Positions 6,932 through 14,027 of a stretch of DNA of 26,217 nt are shown piece by piece. Source of the stretch: an uncultured Clostridium sp. (lineage in GTDB: Bacteria > Bacillota > Clostridia > Lachnospirales > Lachnospiraceae). The stretch covers positions 1-26,217 of the forward strand of contig UQJF01000030.1 of NCBI GenBank assembly GCA_900541315.1, in the 5' to 3' direction. A program made the position numbers and the translations under genes. The stretch's first letter is position 1, and every line of letters starts with the position of its first letter. Below the pieces are notes generated by a model. It searched no databases and had not been told where the DNA came from. It was given only the letters and a program-made list of their open reading frames with translations.

Positions 6932-8650
6932 ATGAGGATATTAAATAAGCTTTCATTTCATAAAAAGATCTTCCTGGCCTGTCTGCTGACAGCGCTGGTG
7001 CCTTTATTGTGTTCCAGCGTGGTTATGATCCGGCTGTTTACAGCAGCTCTTGAACGTCAGGATTTAGATGAAGGGCGGACTCAGATCACAAAGGCAGAGG
7101 CAAGACTGGAAGCAGTTTTTGAAAAATGCGAGGAAGCCTGCCAGACTATTGCAGCAGATAAAAAAACGGCCCGGACTATGATCGAAAAAAGTGAGGCAGA
7201 CCATCAAAGGGAAATGTATCTTTCTTTGTATCAGGCTACACAGGAAACATCCGGCTATGCTCAGTTTTCCATTTATGATGCAGGTGGTCATCTGCTTTAT
7301 ACAACTGACACAGAAGGAAAGGAAAAAGACCTGCCAGTATTCTGGGGGCTGTTAAGAAAGGCATCAAAGACAGATAATATTGTATATTACCGCACAGATC
7401 CTGATCTTTCTATTACAGACAGAGATATTTTGCTTCAGGGGGCAAGACCGTTATATACAGAGGGAGGTGCCAGGACTGGTTATATTGTTTTTGATTTTAC
7501 CAGGGAAAATTTGGATGACCTTTTAGGAGCAGAAGTGTCATCTGGTGATATGCTGCTGCTTTTAGATGCCCATAAACGGACGGTGTACTGTTCAGGTCAG
7601 GACAAGATCCAGGTTCGCCCAGGTGACAAGATGGAAAAGATACTGGAAAACAGGAAAATGTCTGATGCAGGCCATGACAGGGAACAGTATATGGTAAGTA
7701 ACAAAGGCAAAAACGGATTTTATTTTCTGTTATGCCGCCAGGCACCCATGAGCCAGCCAGCTGTTCAGACCATGTGGACTGTCAGCCTGTGCCTGTCGGC
7801 GCTGGGATTATTTTTATGTCTGGCTGTATCTGGTGTACTTACAGGAAGTATTGCCCGCCCGGTACAGACATTAGACGAAGCTATGGAAAAAGTAAAAAAG
7901 GGAGATCTTTCCATCCGCATCCATCCGCAGTCAAATGATGAAATGGGTCGCCTGACTAGCAGCTTTAACCAGATGACGGAAGATCTGGGGCGATATCTGG
8001 AAGATAAGGTTCAGAGGCAGAAAGACCTTAATGAAACAAAATTAAAATTATACCAGACCCAGTTAAATCCTCATTTTCTCTATAATACACTGGATACTAT
8101 TAAATGGGAAGCGAGGATACGCCAGGTGCCACGGATCGCTGTGCTGGCGGAAAATCTGGCGGTTATATTGCGAAAAAGCATTTCCAGTAAGCTGTTTATC
8201 CCTTTAAAAGAGGAATTAGAGACCATTGACAGTTATGTAGAAGTACAGGAGATCCGTTTTACCGGACGTTTCTTGTGCGAAAAGGAGATACCGGATCAGT
8301 TAGAGGAGTGCCTGGTTCCGAAAATGATTTTACAGCCATTAGTGGAAAATGCTATCCTACATGGTCTGGAAGGCTGTGAAAATGGATATATCTGTATTTA
8401 CGCAGGTCGTGAAGGGGATGTTTTAAATATTTCTATCACCGATAATGGATGTGGAATGAGTCCAGAGATACTGGCCTGGATCAACAGCCCGGAACCAGAG
8501 AAAAGGGACGGGCACCTGGGGCTTTATAATATTATGAGGATATTAAAATTGTACTATGGAAATGAATATGGTCTGAAGGCAGAGGTGACAGAAGATGGAA
8601 CAACTGTCACTTTAAGTCTTCCTGTCAGGATGGAGAGGGACGATGTATAA
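6932..8650 (+). CDS. Sensor histidine kinase, YesM/LytS (HPK7-8) type
   Basis: A 572-residue membrane sensor kinase. TM1 is about residues 12-34, the extracellular sensor region about 35-280, TM2 about 281-304, and a HAMP domain covers about 304-356. The His_kinase domain has phosphoacceptor His381 in QLNPHFLYNTLD, followed by an ATPase domain with N-box LVENAILHG (470-478), DNGCGM (504-509) and GHLGLYN (527-533). I chose ATG 6932, preceded by GGCAGGAAAAAG. An upstream ATG at 6893 overlaps the binding-protein gene and would add 13 polar residues before the membrane anchor. The response regulator overlaps its 3' end by 8 bp. The linked binding protein probably presents ligand to the extracellular domain. 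Confidence 0.92.
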   Translation: MRILNKLSFHKKIFLACLLTALVPLLCSSVVMIRLFTAALERQDLDEGRTQITKAEARLEAVFEKCEEACQTIAADKKTARTMIEKSEADHQREMYLSLYQATQETSGYAQFSIYDAGGHLLYTTDTEGKEKDLPVFWGLLRKASKTDNIVYYRTDPDLSITDRDILLQGARPLYTEGGARTGYIVFDFTRENLDDLLGAEVSSGDMLLLLDAHKRTVYCSGQDKIQVRPGDKMEKILENRKMSDAGHDREQYMVSNKGKNGFYFLLCRQAPMSQPAVQTMWTVSLCLSALGLFLCLAVSGVLTGSIARPVQTLDEAMEKVKKGDLSIRIHPQSNDEMGRLTSSFNQMTEDLGRYLEDKVQRQKDLNETKLKLYQTQLNPHFLYNTLDTIKWEARIRQVPRIAVLAENLAVILRKSISSKLFIPLKEELETIDSYVEVQEIRFTGRFLCEKEIPDQLEECLVPKMILQPLVENAILHGLEGCENGYICIYAGREGDVLNISITDNGCGMSPEILAWINSPEPEKRDGHLGLYNIMRILKLYYGNEYGLKAEVTEDGTTVTLSLPVRMERDDV

Positions 8651-9413
8651 AGTAGTAGTGGTAGAAGATGAAGAAATCGCCAGAAAAGGTATTATATTTA
8701 CTATTAACTGGGAAGCGTTAAACTGCATGATCGCTGGGGAAGCAGCCAATGGGGAAGAAGGGGCAGCGGTGATCCGCCGTCTTTCGCCGGATATTATTGT
8801 TACAGATCTGAAAATGCCCCGTATGGACGGCGTGGAAATGATCCAGATGCTACGTTGTGAGGGAAACAGGGCGAAATTCATTATCCTGACAGCTTATGGG
8901 GATTTTAAATATGCCCAGAGTGCAGTGAAGCTGGGAGTCAGTGATTACCTGTTAAAACCATTAAAAGACGGTGATCTTGAACAGGCAGTGACTCGTATTA
9001 TTGCCCAGTTAGAGGAAAGAGACCAGATCCGGCAGAAGGAAGAGGAGAAAACGCCTGTTTTCCGGTTTAATGCAGGCAGAAAAGCGAAAAATAAATATGT
9101 AGAGCAGGCAATTAAACATATCTGTGAACATTATAAAGAAGATATCAATATCAGCACTGTGGCAGAGCAGCTGCAGATCAGCGAAGGCTATTTAAGCCGC
9201 GTATTCAAAAAAGAAACGGATTATACATTTACAACCTATCTTTCCCATTACCGCATGAAGGTGGCAATGGAATTATTAAAAGAGGGAAAGTTAAAGGTAT
9301 ATGAGGTGGCGGATTCAGTGGGGTATTCAGATACTGCCTATTTCAGCGCCCAGTTTAAAAAAGTAGTGGGGATAGCACCATCAGAGTACCAGGAACGGGT
9401 CCGGGGATATTGA
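8643..9413 (+). CDS. Response regulator, YesN/AraC type, compact
   Basis: A 256-residue transcription factor paired with the preceding kinase. The receiver domain (1-120) has the acidic pocket E8-D9-E10, phosphoacceptor Asp55 in VTDLKMPRMDG, Thr83 and Lys105 in LLKPL. An AraC-type double helix-turn-helix domain covers about 150-254 (INISTVAEQLQISEGYLSRV, then EVADSVGYSDTAYFSAQFKK). It lacks the roughly 250-residue middle region found in many 500-residue YesN proteins, so receiver and DNA-binding domains are nearly adjacent. The likely target is the promoter of the transporter operon, which is cut off by the contig edge, or the repeat region before the second binding protein. No clear terminator follows. 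Confidence 0.92.
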   Translation: MYKVVVVEDEEIARKGIIFTINWEALNCMIAGEAANGEEGAAVIRRLSPDIIVTDLKMPRMDGVEMIQMLRCEGNRAKFIILTAYGDFKYAQSAVKLGVSDYLLKPLKDGDLEQAVTRIIAQLEERDQIRQKEEEKTPVFRFNAGRKAKNKYVEQAIKHICEHYKEDINISTVAEQLQISEGYLSRVFKKETDYTFTTYLSHYRMKVAMELLKEGKLKVYEVADSVGYSDTAYFSAQFKKVVGIAPSEYQERVRGY

Positions 9414-9441
9414 TACACTGTTTTGCTCCAGGGAAAAAGTG

Positions 9442-9470
9442 TGTACATCAAAAAATAATTATGTTATCAT
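9442..9470 (+). promoter_or_regulatory. Predicted sigma-A promoter for the holB operon
   Basis: A -35-like TGTACA (9442-9447) is separated by 17 bp from TATCAT (9465-9470), which carries an extended -10 TG at 9462-9463. It lies in the 113-bp gap between the response regulator and holB, where a new promoter is expected because function changes sharply. The -35 matches consensus at only four of six positions. Confidence 0.5.
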
Positions 9471-9526
9471 AGTGATAAGCTTGTTAAAGGGCAGAAGTGC
9501 AGGACGATACCCGGGGAGGTGGCCAT

Positions 9527-10516
9527 ATGCTTATATTTAAAGACATCTTGGGACATGAACAGATTAAAGAGCATTTTCAGAACGCTGCAGCAACGGGAAA
9601 GGTTTCCCATGCTTATATCTTAAGCGGTGAAGCAGGGATGGGAAAGAAAACCCTTGCCAATGCTTTTGCCATGACGCTTTTGTGTGAAGAAGGGGGAAAA
9701 GAGCCGTGCATGCATTGTCACGCCTGTAAGCAGGTCCTTTCTGGAAACCACCCAGACCTGATCTATGTAACACATGAAAAACCGGCCAGTATGGGTGTAG
9801 ATGATATACGTGAACAGATCAATGATACTATTATGGTGCGCCCGTACAGCAGTCAGTATAAGATCTATATTGTAGATGAAGCACAGAAAATGACGGTGCA
9901 GGCCCAGAATGCCCTTTTAAAGACCATAGAGGAGCCGCCGGCCTATGCAGTGATCATGCTTTTGACTACGAATCCGGATGCATTTTTACAGACCATTCTT
10001 TCACGATGTGTACAGCTGAAACTGAAACCATTAAAAGACTCTGTTGTGAAGGGTTATCTGGAAGACAAGCTTCAGGTAAAGGATGTTCAGGCAGAAATAT
10101 ACAGTGCGTTTGCAAGAGGAAATCTGGGCAAGGCAATCCATCTGGCCCAGTCTGAGGACTTTAAGATGATGTATGAAGAGATTTTAAGGCTGTTAAAAGA
10201 GATTAAGGATATGGATATTTCCCAGCTTCTGGATGTGATCCGTAAATTAAAAGATGACAATACGGATATTAAGGAATGTCTGGATTTTATGCAGATGTGG
10301 TACCGGGATATCCTGATGTATAAAACAACGAAGGACTTAAACCTTCTTATTTTCAAAGATGAATTTTCGGCAGTAAAGAAGGCGGCATCTTTAAGCAGCT
10401 ATGAAGGGCTGGAACGGATCTTAGAGGCGATTGACAAAGCCAGAGTCCGTTTGGATGCCAATGTAAATATGGAACTGGTCATGGAGCTTCTGCTTCTGAC
10501 TATGAAAGAGAATTAA
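9527..10516 (+). CDS. holB: DNA polymerase III delta' subunit
   Basis: A 329-residue clamp-loader subunit of the replicative polymerase. The AAA+ core has a degenerate P-loop GEAGMGKKTL (34-43), where the usual Thr after GK is Lys, in line with delta' not hydrolysing ATP. Four cysteines (53, 61, 64, 67; C-x7-C-x2-C-x2-C) form the zinc module, followed by NHPD. DEAQK (117-121), LLKTIEEPP (130-138) and the SRC motif (159-161) are also present. The start is ATG 9527 with GGGGAGGTGG just upstream; an open frame from 9497 has no ribosome site. It heads a block syntenic with B. subtilis holB-ricT-trmN6-rsmI-abrB. Confidence 0.95.
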   Translation: MLIFKDILGHEQIKEHFQNAAATGKVSHAYILSGEAGMGKKTLANAFAMTLLCEEGGKEPCMHCHACKQVLSGNHPDLIYVTHEKPASMGVDDIREQINDTIMVRPYSSQYKIYIVDEAQKMTVQAQNALLKTIEEPPAYAVIMLLTTNPDAFLQTILSRCVQLKLKPLKDSVVKGYLEDKLQVKDVQAEIYSAFARGNLGKAIHLAQSEDFKMMYEEILRLLKEIKDMDISQLLDVIRKLKDDNTDIKECLDFMQMWYRDILMYKTTKDLNLLIFKDEFSAVKKAASLSSYEGLERILEAIDKARVRLDANVNMELVMELLLLTMKEN

Positions 10517-10558
10517 AGTGTTTTTAAGATTTTTAAGAAAGGAAAATAAGTAAAAGAA

Positions 10559-11479
10559 ATGTTGACAGTAATCGGAGTGCGCTTTCGGACTGCGGGAAAG
10601 ATCTACTATTTTGATCCGGCAGGCCGTCAGATAAAGATCGGAGATCATGTGATCGTTGAAACTGCCAGAGGCATTGAATACGGTTATGTAGTTTTAGGAA
10701 ACAGGGAAGTAGATGAGACAAAGGTAATACCACCTTTAAAGCCGGTGATCCGTATGGCAACAGATGAGGACCGCGCCATTGAGGCAAAAAATAAAGAAAA
10801 AGAAAAAGAGGCATTTAAGATCTGCCAGGAAAAGATCAAAAAACACAACCTGGAGATGAAACTGATCGATGCGGAATATACATTCGATAATAATAAGGTG
10901 CTGTTTTACTTTACGGCAGATGGAAGAATTGACTTTAGAGAGCTGGTAAAGGATCTTGCAAGTATATTTAAGACCCGTATCGAGCTGCGCCAGGTAGGTG
11001 TGAGAGATGAGACTAAGATCATGGGAGGAATCGGTATCTGCGGAAGACCGCTGTGCTGTCATTCTTATCTGTCTGAGTTTATCCCGGTTTCTATTAAAAT
11101 GGCAAAGGAGCAGAACCTGTCTTTAAATCCGACTAAAATATCCGGTGTATGCGGAAGACTGATGTGCTGCCTGAAAAATGAAGAAGAGACCTATGAAGTA
11201 TTAAACAGCAGGCTTCCGGGACTTGGTGATGCAGTTACAACTTCAGACGGCCTTAAAGGAGAAGTACACAGTGTCAATGTTCTGCGCCAGACTGTAAAAG
11301 TGATCGTGATCGTGGATAAGGATGAAAAAGAGATCCGTGAGTACAAGGTGGATCAGTTAAAATTCAAGCCCAGAAGGAAGAAGGGCAAAGGCGGCGAAAA
11401 ACAGGAAGAAGCTGCAGAGTTAAAGAAACTGGAAGCACTGGAAAAACGGGAAGGAAAGTCAAAGCTGAATGATAAATAG
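10559..11479 (+). CDS. ricT: PSP1-domain protein RicT (YaaT)
   Basis: A 306-residue soluble protein of the PSP1/YaaT family. In B. subtilis RicT joins RicA and RicF in a [4Fe-4S]-containing complex that acts with RNase Y in mRNA maturation and influences Spo0A phosphorylation and competence. Family hallmarks are the N-terminal VIGVRFRTAGKIYYFDP, and two cysteine-rich motifs CGRPLCC (161-167) and CGRLMCC (198-204), whose cysteines are candidates for cluster ligation. The tail is a charged Lys/Glu-rich extension (about 270-306). The start ATG 10559 has AAAGGAA at 10538-10544, a somewhat long spacing. It overlaps trmN6 by 11 bp. RicA and RicF are not in the window. Confidence 0.95.
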   Translation: MLTVIGVRFRTAGKIYYFDPAGRQIKIGDHVIVETARGIEYGYVVLGNREVDETKVIPPLKPVIRMATDEDRAIEAKNKEKEKEAFKICQEKIKKHNLEMKLIDAEYTFDNNKVLFYFTADGRIDFRELVKDLASIFKTRIELRQVGVRDETKIMGGIGICGRPLCCHSYLSEFIPVSIKMAKEQNLSLNPTKISGVCGRLMCCLKNEEETYEVLNSRLPGLGDAVTTSDGLKGEVHSVNVLRQTVKVIVIVDKDEKEIREYKVDQLKFKPRRKKGKGGEKQEEAAELKKLEALEKREGKSKLNDK

Positions 11480-12245
11480 TGAAATGGAACACAGCTGGAG
11501 ACAGGAAGGAAATATCCTTTTAAGAGATGATGAGCGGATCGATGATCTTCAGAGAAATTATTATGGCATTATCCAGAGAAAAGGTACCTTTTGTTTTGGC
11601 ATGGATGCAGTTCTGTTGTCCGGTTTTGCAGTGGTAAAGCCGGGAGAGAAAGTATTGGATCTGGGAACAGGTACGGGTATTATTCCTATTCTTTTAGAGG
11701 CAAAAACAGAAGGAAAGCATTTTACCGGTCTTGAGATCCAGGAAGAGTCTGCGGATATGGCCAGGAGAAGTGTGAAATACAATCATCTGGAAGAAAAGGT
11801 GGAGATCGTAACAGGAGATATCAAGGAGGCCGGAAGCAGGTTTGCACTGGCTTCTTTTGATGTAGTCATCAGCAATCCGCCTTATATGAATGATGCCCAT
11901 GGGATCAAAAATCCGGGAGATGCCAAGGCTATTGCCCGCCATGAGGTGCTTTGCACCTTAGATGATGTGGTAAGGGAAGGCACAAGGGTGCTAAAACCAG
12001 GGGGACGATTTTACATGGTCCACAGGCCGAGAAGACTGATCGAAATATTACAGACCATGAAGCAGTATGGTCTGGAGCCCAAACGGATGAAATTTGTACA
12101 TCCCTATAAGGACCGGGAAGCTAATATGGTACTCGTTGAAGCAGTAAGAGGCGGAAAAGCTTTGATGAAGGTGGAAGCGCCGGTTATTGTGTTTGATGAG
12201 AACGGGGAGTATTCACAGGAGATACGGACTACGTATGGGTATTAA
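11469..12245 (+). CDS. trmN6: tRNA1(Val) adenine37-N6 methyltransferase-like protein
   Basis: A 258-residue SAM-dependent N6-adenine methyltransferase of the TrmN6/YabB family, expected to modify A37 of tRNA-Val. The SAM-binding motif I is LDLGTGTGI (63-71) and the catalytic NPPY (136-139) is intact; the acidic ribose-binding LEIQEE follows motif I at 88-93. The order ricT-trmN6-rsmI is the one seen in B. subtilis, which supports the assignment over a generic methyltransferase. ATG 11469 lies inside the end of ricT, with AAGGAAAG at 11451-11458. A second ATG at 11484 is possible. Confidence 0.88.
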   Translation: MINSEMEHSWRQEGNILLRDDERIDDLQRNYYGIIQRKGTFCFGMDAVLLSGFAVVKPGEKVLDLGTGTGIIPILLEAKTEGKHFTGLEIQEESADMARRSVKYNHLEEKVEIVTGDIKEAGSRFALASFDVVISNPPYMNDAHGIKNPGDAKAIARHEVLCTLDDVVREGTRVLKPGGRFYMVHRPRRLIEILQTMKQYGLEPKRMKFVHPYKDREANMVLVEAVRGGKALMKVEAPVIVFDENGEYSQEIRTTYGY

Positions 12246-12258
12246 AGCGTTTCGGATG

Positions 12259-12304
12259 CCGGACGTTGATGCGTTGACGCCAGAAGTGGGCGTTCTGCGT
12301 CCGG
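12259..12304 (+). promoter_or_regulatory. Nested hairpin between trmN6 and rsmI
   Basis: CCGGACG (12259-12265) pairs with CGTCCGG (12298-12304), and ACGCC (12277-12281) pairs with GGCGT (12289-12293) inside it. There is no U-tract, so it is not a terminator. It fills most of the 89-bp spacer and ends 17 bp before the rsmI ribosome site (GGAGG, 12322-12326). Function unknown. Confidence 0.45.
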
Positions 12305-12334
12305 GACAAATGTGCTTAAGCGGAGGAAAAGTAC

Positions 12335-13180
12335 ATGACAGGAAAATTATATTTGTGTGCAACACCCATCGGTAATCTGGAAGATATTACCTACCGGGTG
12401 TTAAAAACATTAAAAGAGGCAGATCTGATCGCCGCAGAGGATACAAGACATAGTATCAAGCTGTTAAATCATTTTGACATAAAAACGCCTATGACCAGTT
12501 ATCATGAGTATAACAAGGTGGAAAAGGCAAAATATCTGGTAGAGAAAATGGCAGAGGGAACCAACATTGCCCTGATCACCGATGCGGGAACTCCAGGAAT
12601 CTCTGATCCGGGAGAAGAACTGGTAAGACAGTGCTATGAAGCAGGTATTCCAGTGACTTCCCTTCCAGGTCCGGCTGCCTGCATCACAGCCCTTACCATG
12701 TCCGGGCTTCCTACCAGAAGGTTCTGCTTTGAGGCATTTCTGCCTGCAGAAAAAAGTGATAAAAAAGAGCGCCAGAGGATTCTGGAAGAGCTGAAAAAAG
12801 AGACCAGGACCATGATCGTCTATGAAGCCCCTCATCATCTGGTGGCAACATTAGAAGATCTGTATGGGGCATTGGGAAACCGGAAGATCACTATCTGCAG
12901 GGAACTTACCAAAAAGTTTGAAAGTGCCTCCCAGACTACCTTTGAAGAAGCACTGGCTCACTACGAAACCGAAGAACCAAAAGGCGAGTGTGTCATCGTC
13001 ATTGCCGGAAAGCCGGTAGAAGAGATCCGTGAAGAAGAGATACGCGCCTGGGAAGAGATGCCTATTGAAGAGCATATGGAGCATTATCTGTCACAGGGAA
13101 TGGACAAAAAAGAAGCAATGAAAGCAGTTGCAAAGGACAGAGGCATATCCAAGAGGGATGTGTATCAGCAGCTGCTGTAA
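12335..13180 (+). CDS. rsmI: 16S rRNA cytidine-1402 2'-O-methyltransferase
   Basis: A 281-residue tetrapyrrole-methylase-fold enzyme that methylates the ribose of C1402 in the decoding centre of 16S rRNA. Diagnostic segments are YLCATPIGNLEDITYR at the N-terminus, AAEDTRHSIKLL, TDAGTPGISDPGE and LPGPAA. The C-terminal segment (about 235-281) with DKKEAMKAVAKDRGISKRDV is the RsmI-type HTH tail. The start is ATG 12335 after GGAGGAAAAG (12322-12331). It is followed by a strong terminator and, on the other strand, an AbrB-family gene, as in Bacillus. Confidence 0.96.
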   Translation: MTGKLYLCATPIGNLEDITYRVLKTLKEADLIAAEDTRHSIKLLNHFDIKTPMTSYHEYNKVEKAKYLVEKMAEGTNIALITDAGTPGISDPGEELVRQCYEAGIPVTSLPGPAACITALTMSGLPTRRFCFEAFLPAEKSDKKERQRILEELKKETRTMIVYEAPHHLVATLEDLYGALGNRKITICRELTKKFESASQTTFEEALAHYETEEPKGECVIVIAGKPVEEIREEEIRAWEEMPIEEHMEHYLSQGMDKKEAMKAVAKDRGISKRDVYQQLL

Positions 13181-13203
13181 TGATATTAAGTTTTAGAAAA
13201 AAG

Positions 13204-13247
13204 ATAGCTGTCATGCAGAGTATATTGCGTGGCAGTTATTTTTTTTT
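13204..13247 (+). terminator. Intrinsic terminator of the holB-rsmI operon
   Basis: A 13-bp stem, ATAGCTGTCATGC (13204-13216) with GCGTGGCAGTTAT (13227-13239), includes three G-U pairs, has a 10-nt loop and runs directly into nine consecutive T. It lies 24 bp after the rsmI stop. Confidence 0.9.
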
Positions 13248-13286
13248 GATTTACCAATAAAACAATGAAATGTGTGATTCTACAAA

Positions 13287-13338
13287 ATATTCCCTCATTT
13301 TTTGTGCATTTCAAATGGATATTCCCTCATTTTTTGTG
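13287..13338 (+). repeat. Two exact 20-bp direct repeats in an AT-rich spacer
   Basis: ATATTCCCTCATTTTTTGTG occurs at 13287-13306 and again at 13319-13338, a period of 32 bp with a 12-bp spacer. The region 13248-13439 between two terminators holds no gene I can support; besides the repeat there is a weak hairpin AAATCTT/AAGATTT (13372-13390). Function unknown. Confidence 0.8.
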
Positions 13339-13439
13339 TAAATAAAAAATAAATGAGCGAAGCTTTATACGAAATCTTCTTAAAAGATTTATGCGTGATT
13401 TTTGCCCGGAAGAGGTCTGATTTATAGGATAACAGGTAA

Positions 13440-13489
13440 ATAAAAGGCTGCCGCACAGCAGACGATTTGCTGAGGCGGCAGCCTTTTAT
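13440..13489. terminator. Bidirectional terminator between rsmI and the AbrB-family gene
   Basis: A 15-bp perfect stem (13440-13454 with 13475-13489, core AAAAGGCTGCCGC/GCGGCAGCCTTTT) is capped by an inner CAGCA/TGCTG hairpin. A-tracts and T-tracts on both sides let it work in either direction. On the minus strand it lies 17 bp beyond the stop of the AbrB-family gene. Confidence 0.85.
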
Positions 13490-13506
13490 AAATAGTATGA
13501 GTTGTT

Positions 13507-13770
13507 TTATTCTGTTATTTTCAGTCCGGCCAGCTTTGCCAGGGCCAGAATGGATGCTTTGGAAACTTTCTTTCCCTCGTATTCAATCAGATCTTCTGTT
13601 CCACCGGTGAAGATATCTGCGTTTTCTGCCTTTTTCAGGATGATGCAGTCATCTTCGACTGTGATCTCAAGGGCGTCTTTTACGTCCAGATCCAGGCTTC
13701 GTCTAAGCTCGATGGGAAGAGTGATCCGCCCAAGCTCGTCCAGTTTTCTTATAACCCCTGTTGTTTTCAT
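13507..13770 (-). CDS. AbrB-family transition-state regulator
   Basis: An 87-residue DNA-binding protein. The N-terminal 50 residues are an AbrB swapped-hairpin domain: MKTTGVIRKLDELGRITLPI, then ELRRSLDLDVKDALEI and CIILKK. The C-terminal third (EDLIEYEGKKVSKASILALAKLAGLKI) is helical in appearance and likely involved in oligomerisation. The start is the ATG whose complement ends at 13770, with AGGAGG at 13779-13784 on the minus strand; a longer frame to 13869 lacks a ribosome site. It sits opposite rsmI exactly as abrB does in B. subtilis, supporting orthology with AbrB or Abh over SpoVT, though the paralogues are hard to separate by sequence. It is divergent from fabH across 257 bp. Confidence 0.9.
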   Translation of the reverse strand: MKTTGVIRKLDELGRITLPIELRRSLDLDVKDALEITVEDDCIILKKAENADIFTGGTEDLIEYEGKKVSKASILALAKLAGLKITE

Positions 13771-13831
13771 ATAAAATACCTCCTGTTGTTTTAATGTACT
13801 CTTAGAATCTGATCTTCTCATAAAATCAAGT

Positions 13832-13884
13832 ACAAAAAGATCCCAGGACAAAAAGATCCCAAGGTACATTCCCCATACATTCCC
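13832..13884 (-). promoter_or_regulatory. Tandem short repeats upstream of the AbrB-family gene
   Basis: ACAAAAAGATCCCA occurs at 13832-13845 and 13848-13861 (period 16), followed by TACATTCCC at 13865-13873 and 13876-13884 (period 11). They lie 60-115 bp upstream of the AbrB-family start, in the divergent spacer shared with fabH. Repeats with near-helical period suit cooperative binding of a regulator, possibly autoregulation. No confident minus-strand promoter was found, so this is tentative. Confidence 0.45.
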
Positions 13885-13957
13885 TAACTTAAGAGACTAT
13901 AATTAGAAAGTAACAAATTTTGGAAATTAAGTCAATTATCCACTGCAAAAATATTTC

Positions 13958-13986
13958 TTGACAAAAGTTATCTATTCCTGTAGTAT
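13958..13986 (+). promoter_or_regulatory. Sigma-A promoter of the fatty acid synthesis operon
   Basis: A perfect -35 TTGACA (13958-13963), a 17-bp spacer and a -10 TAGTAT (13981-13986) precede fabH by 41 bp. Expected transcription start is near 13993, inside the palindromic operator that follows. The ribosome site of fabH is the modest GGAAGGG at 14013-14019. Confidence 0.88.
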
Positions 13987-14005
13987 TACTTTGAAGTTCA
14001 AAGTA
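13987..14005 (+). promoter_or_regulatory. FabT-like operator overlapping the fabH transcription start
   Basis: TACTTTGAAGTTCAAAGTA is a perfect 9-1-9 palindrome with the TTTGA-N3-TCAAA core of FabT sites in streptococci and related Firmicutes. It starts at the base after the -10 and covers the expected transcription start, a position suited to repression. FabT is a MarR-family repressor aided by long-chain acyl-ACP. No fabT gene is in the window, so the regulator must be elsewhere. Confidence 0.75.
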
Positions 14006-14027
14006 TTTCTGCGGAAGGGTAAGAAAA

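Noticed and set aside
13353..13427. 24-codon frame in the rsmI-AbrB spacer
   Set aside because: No ribosome site, very short, and lies between two terminators with no promoter visible.
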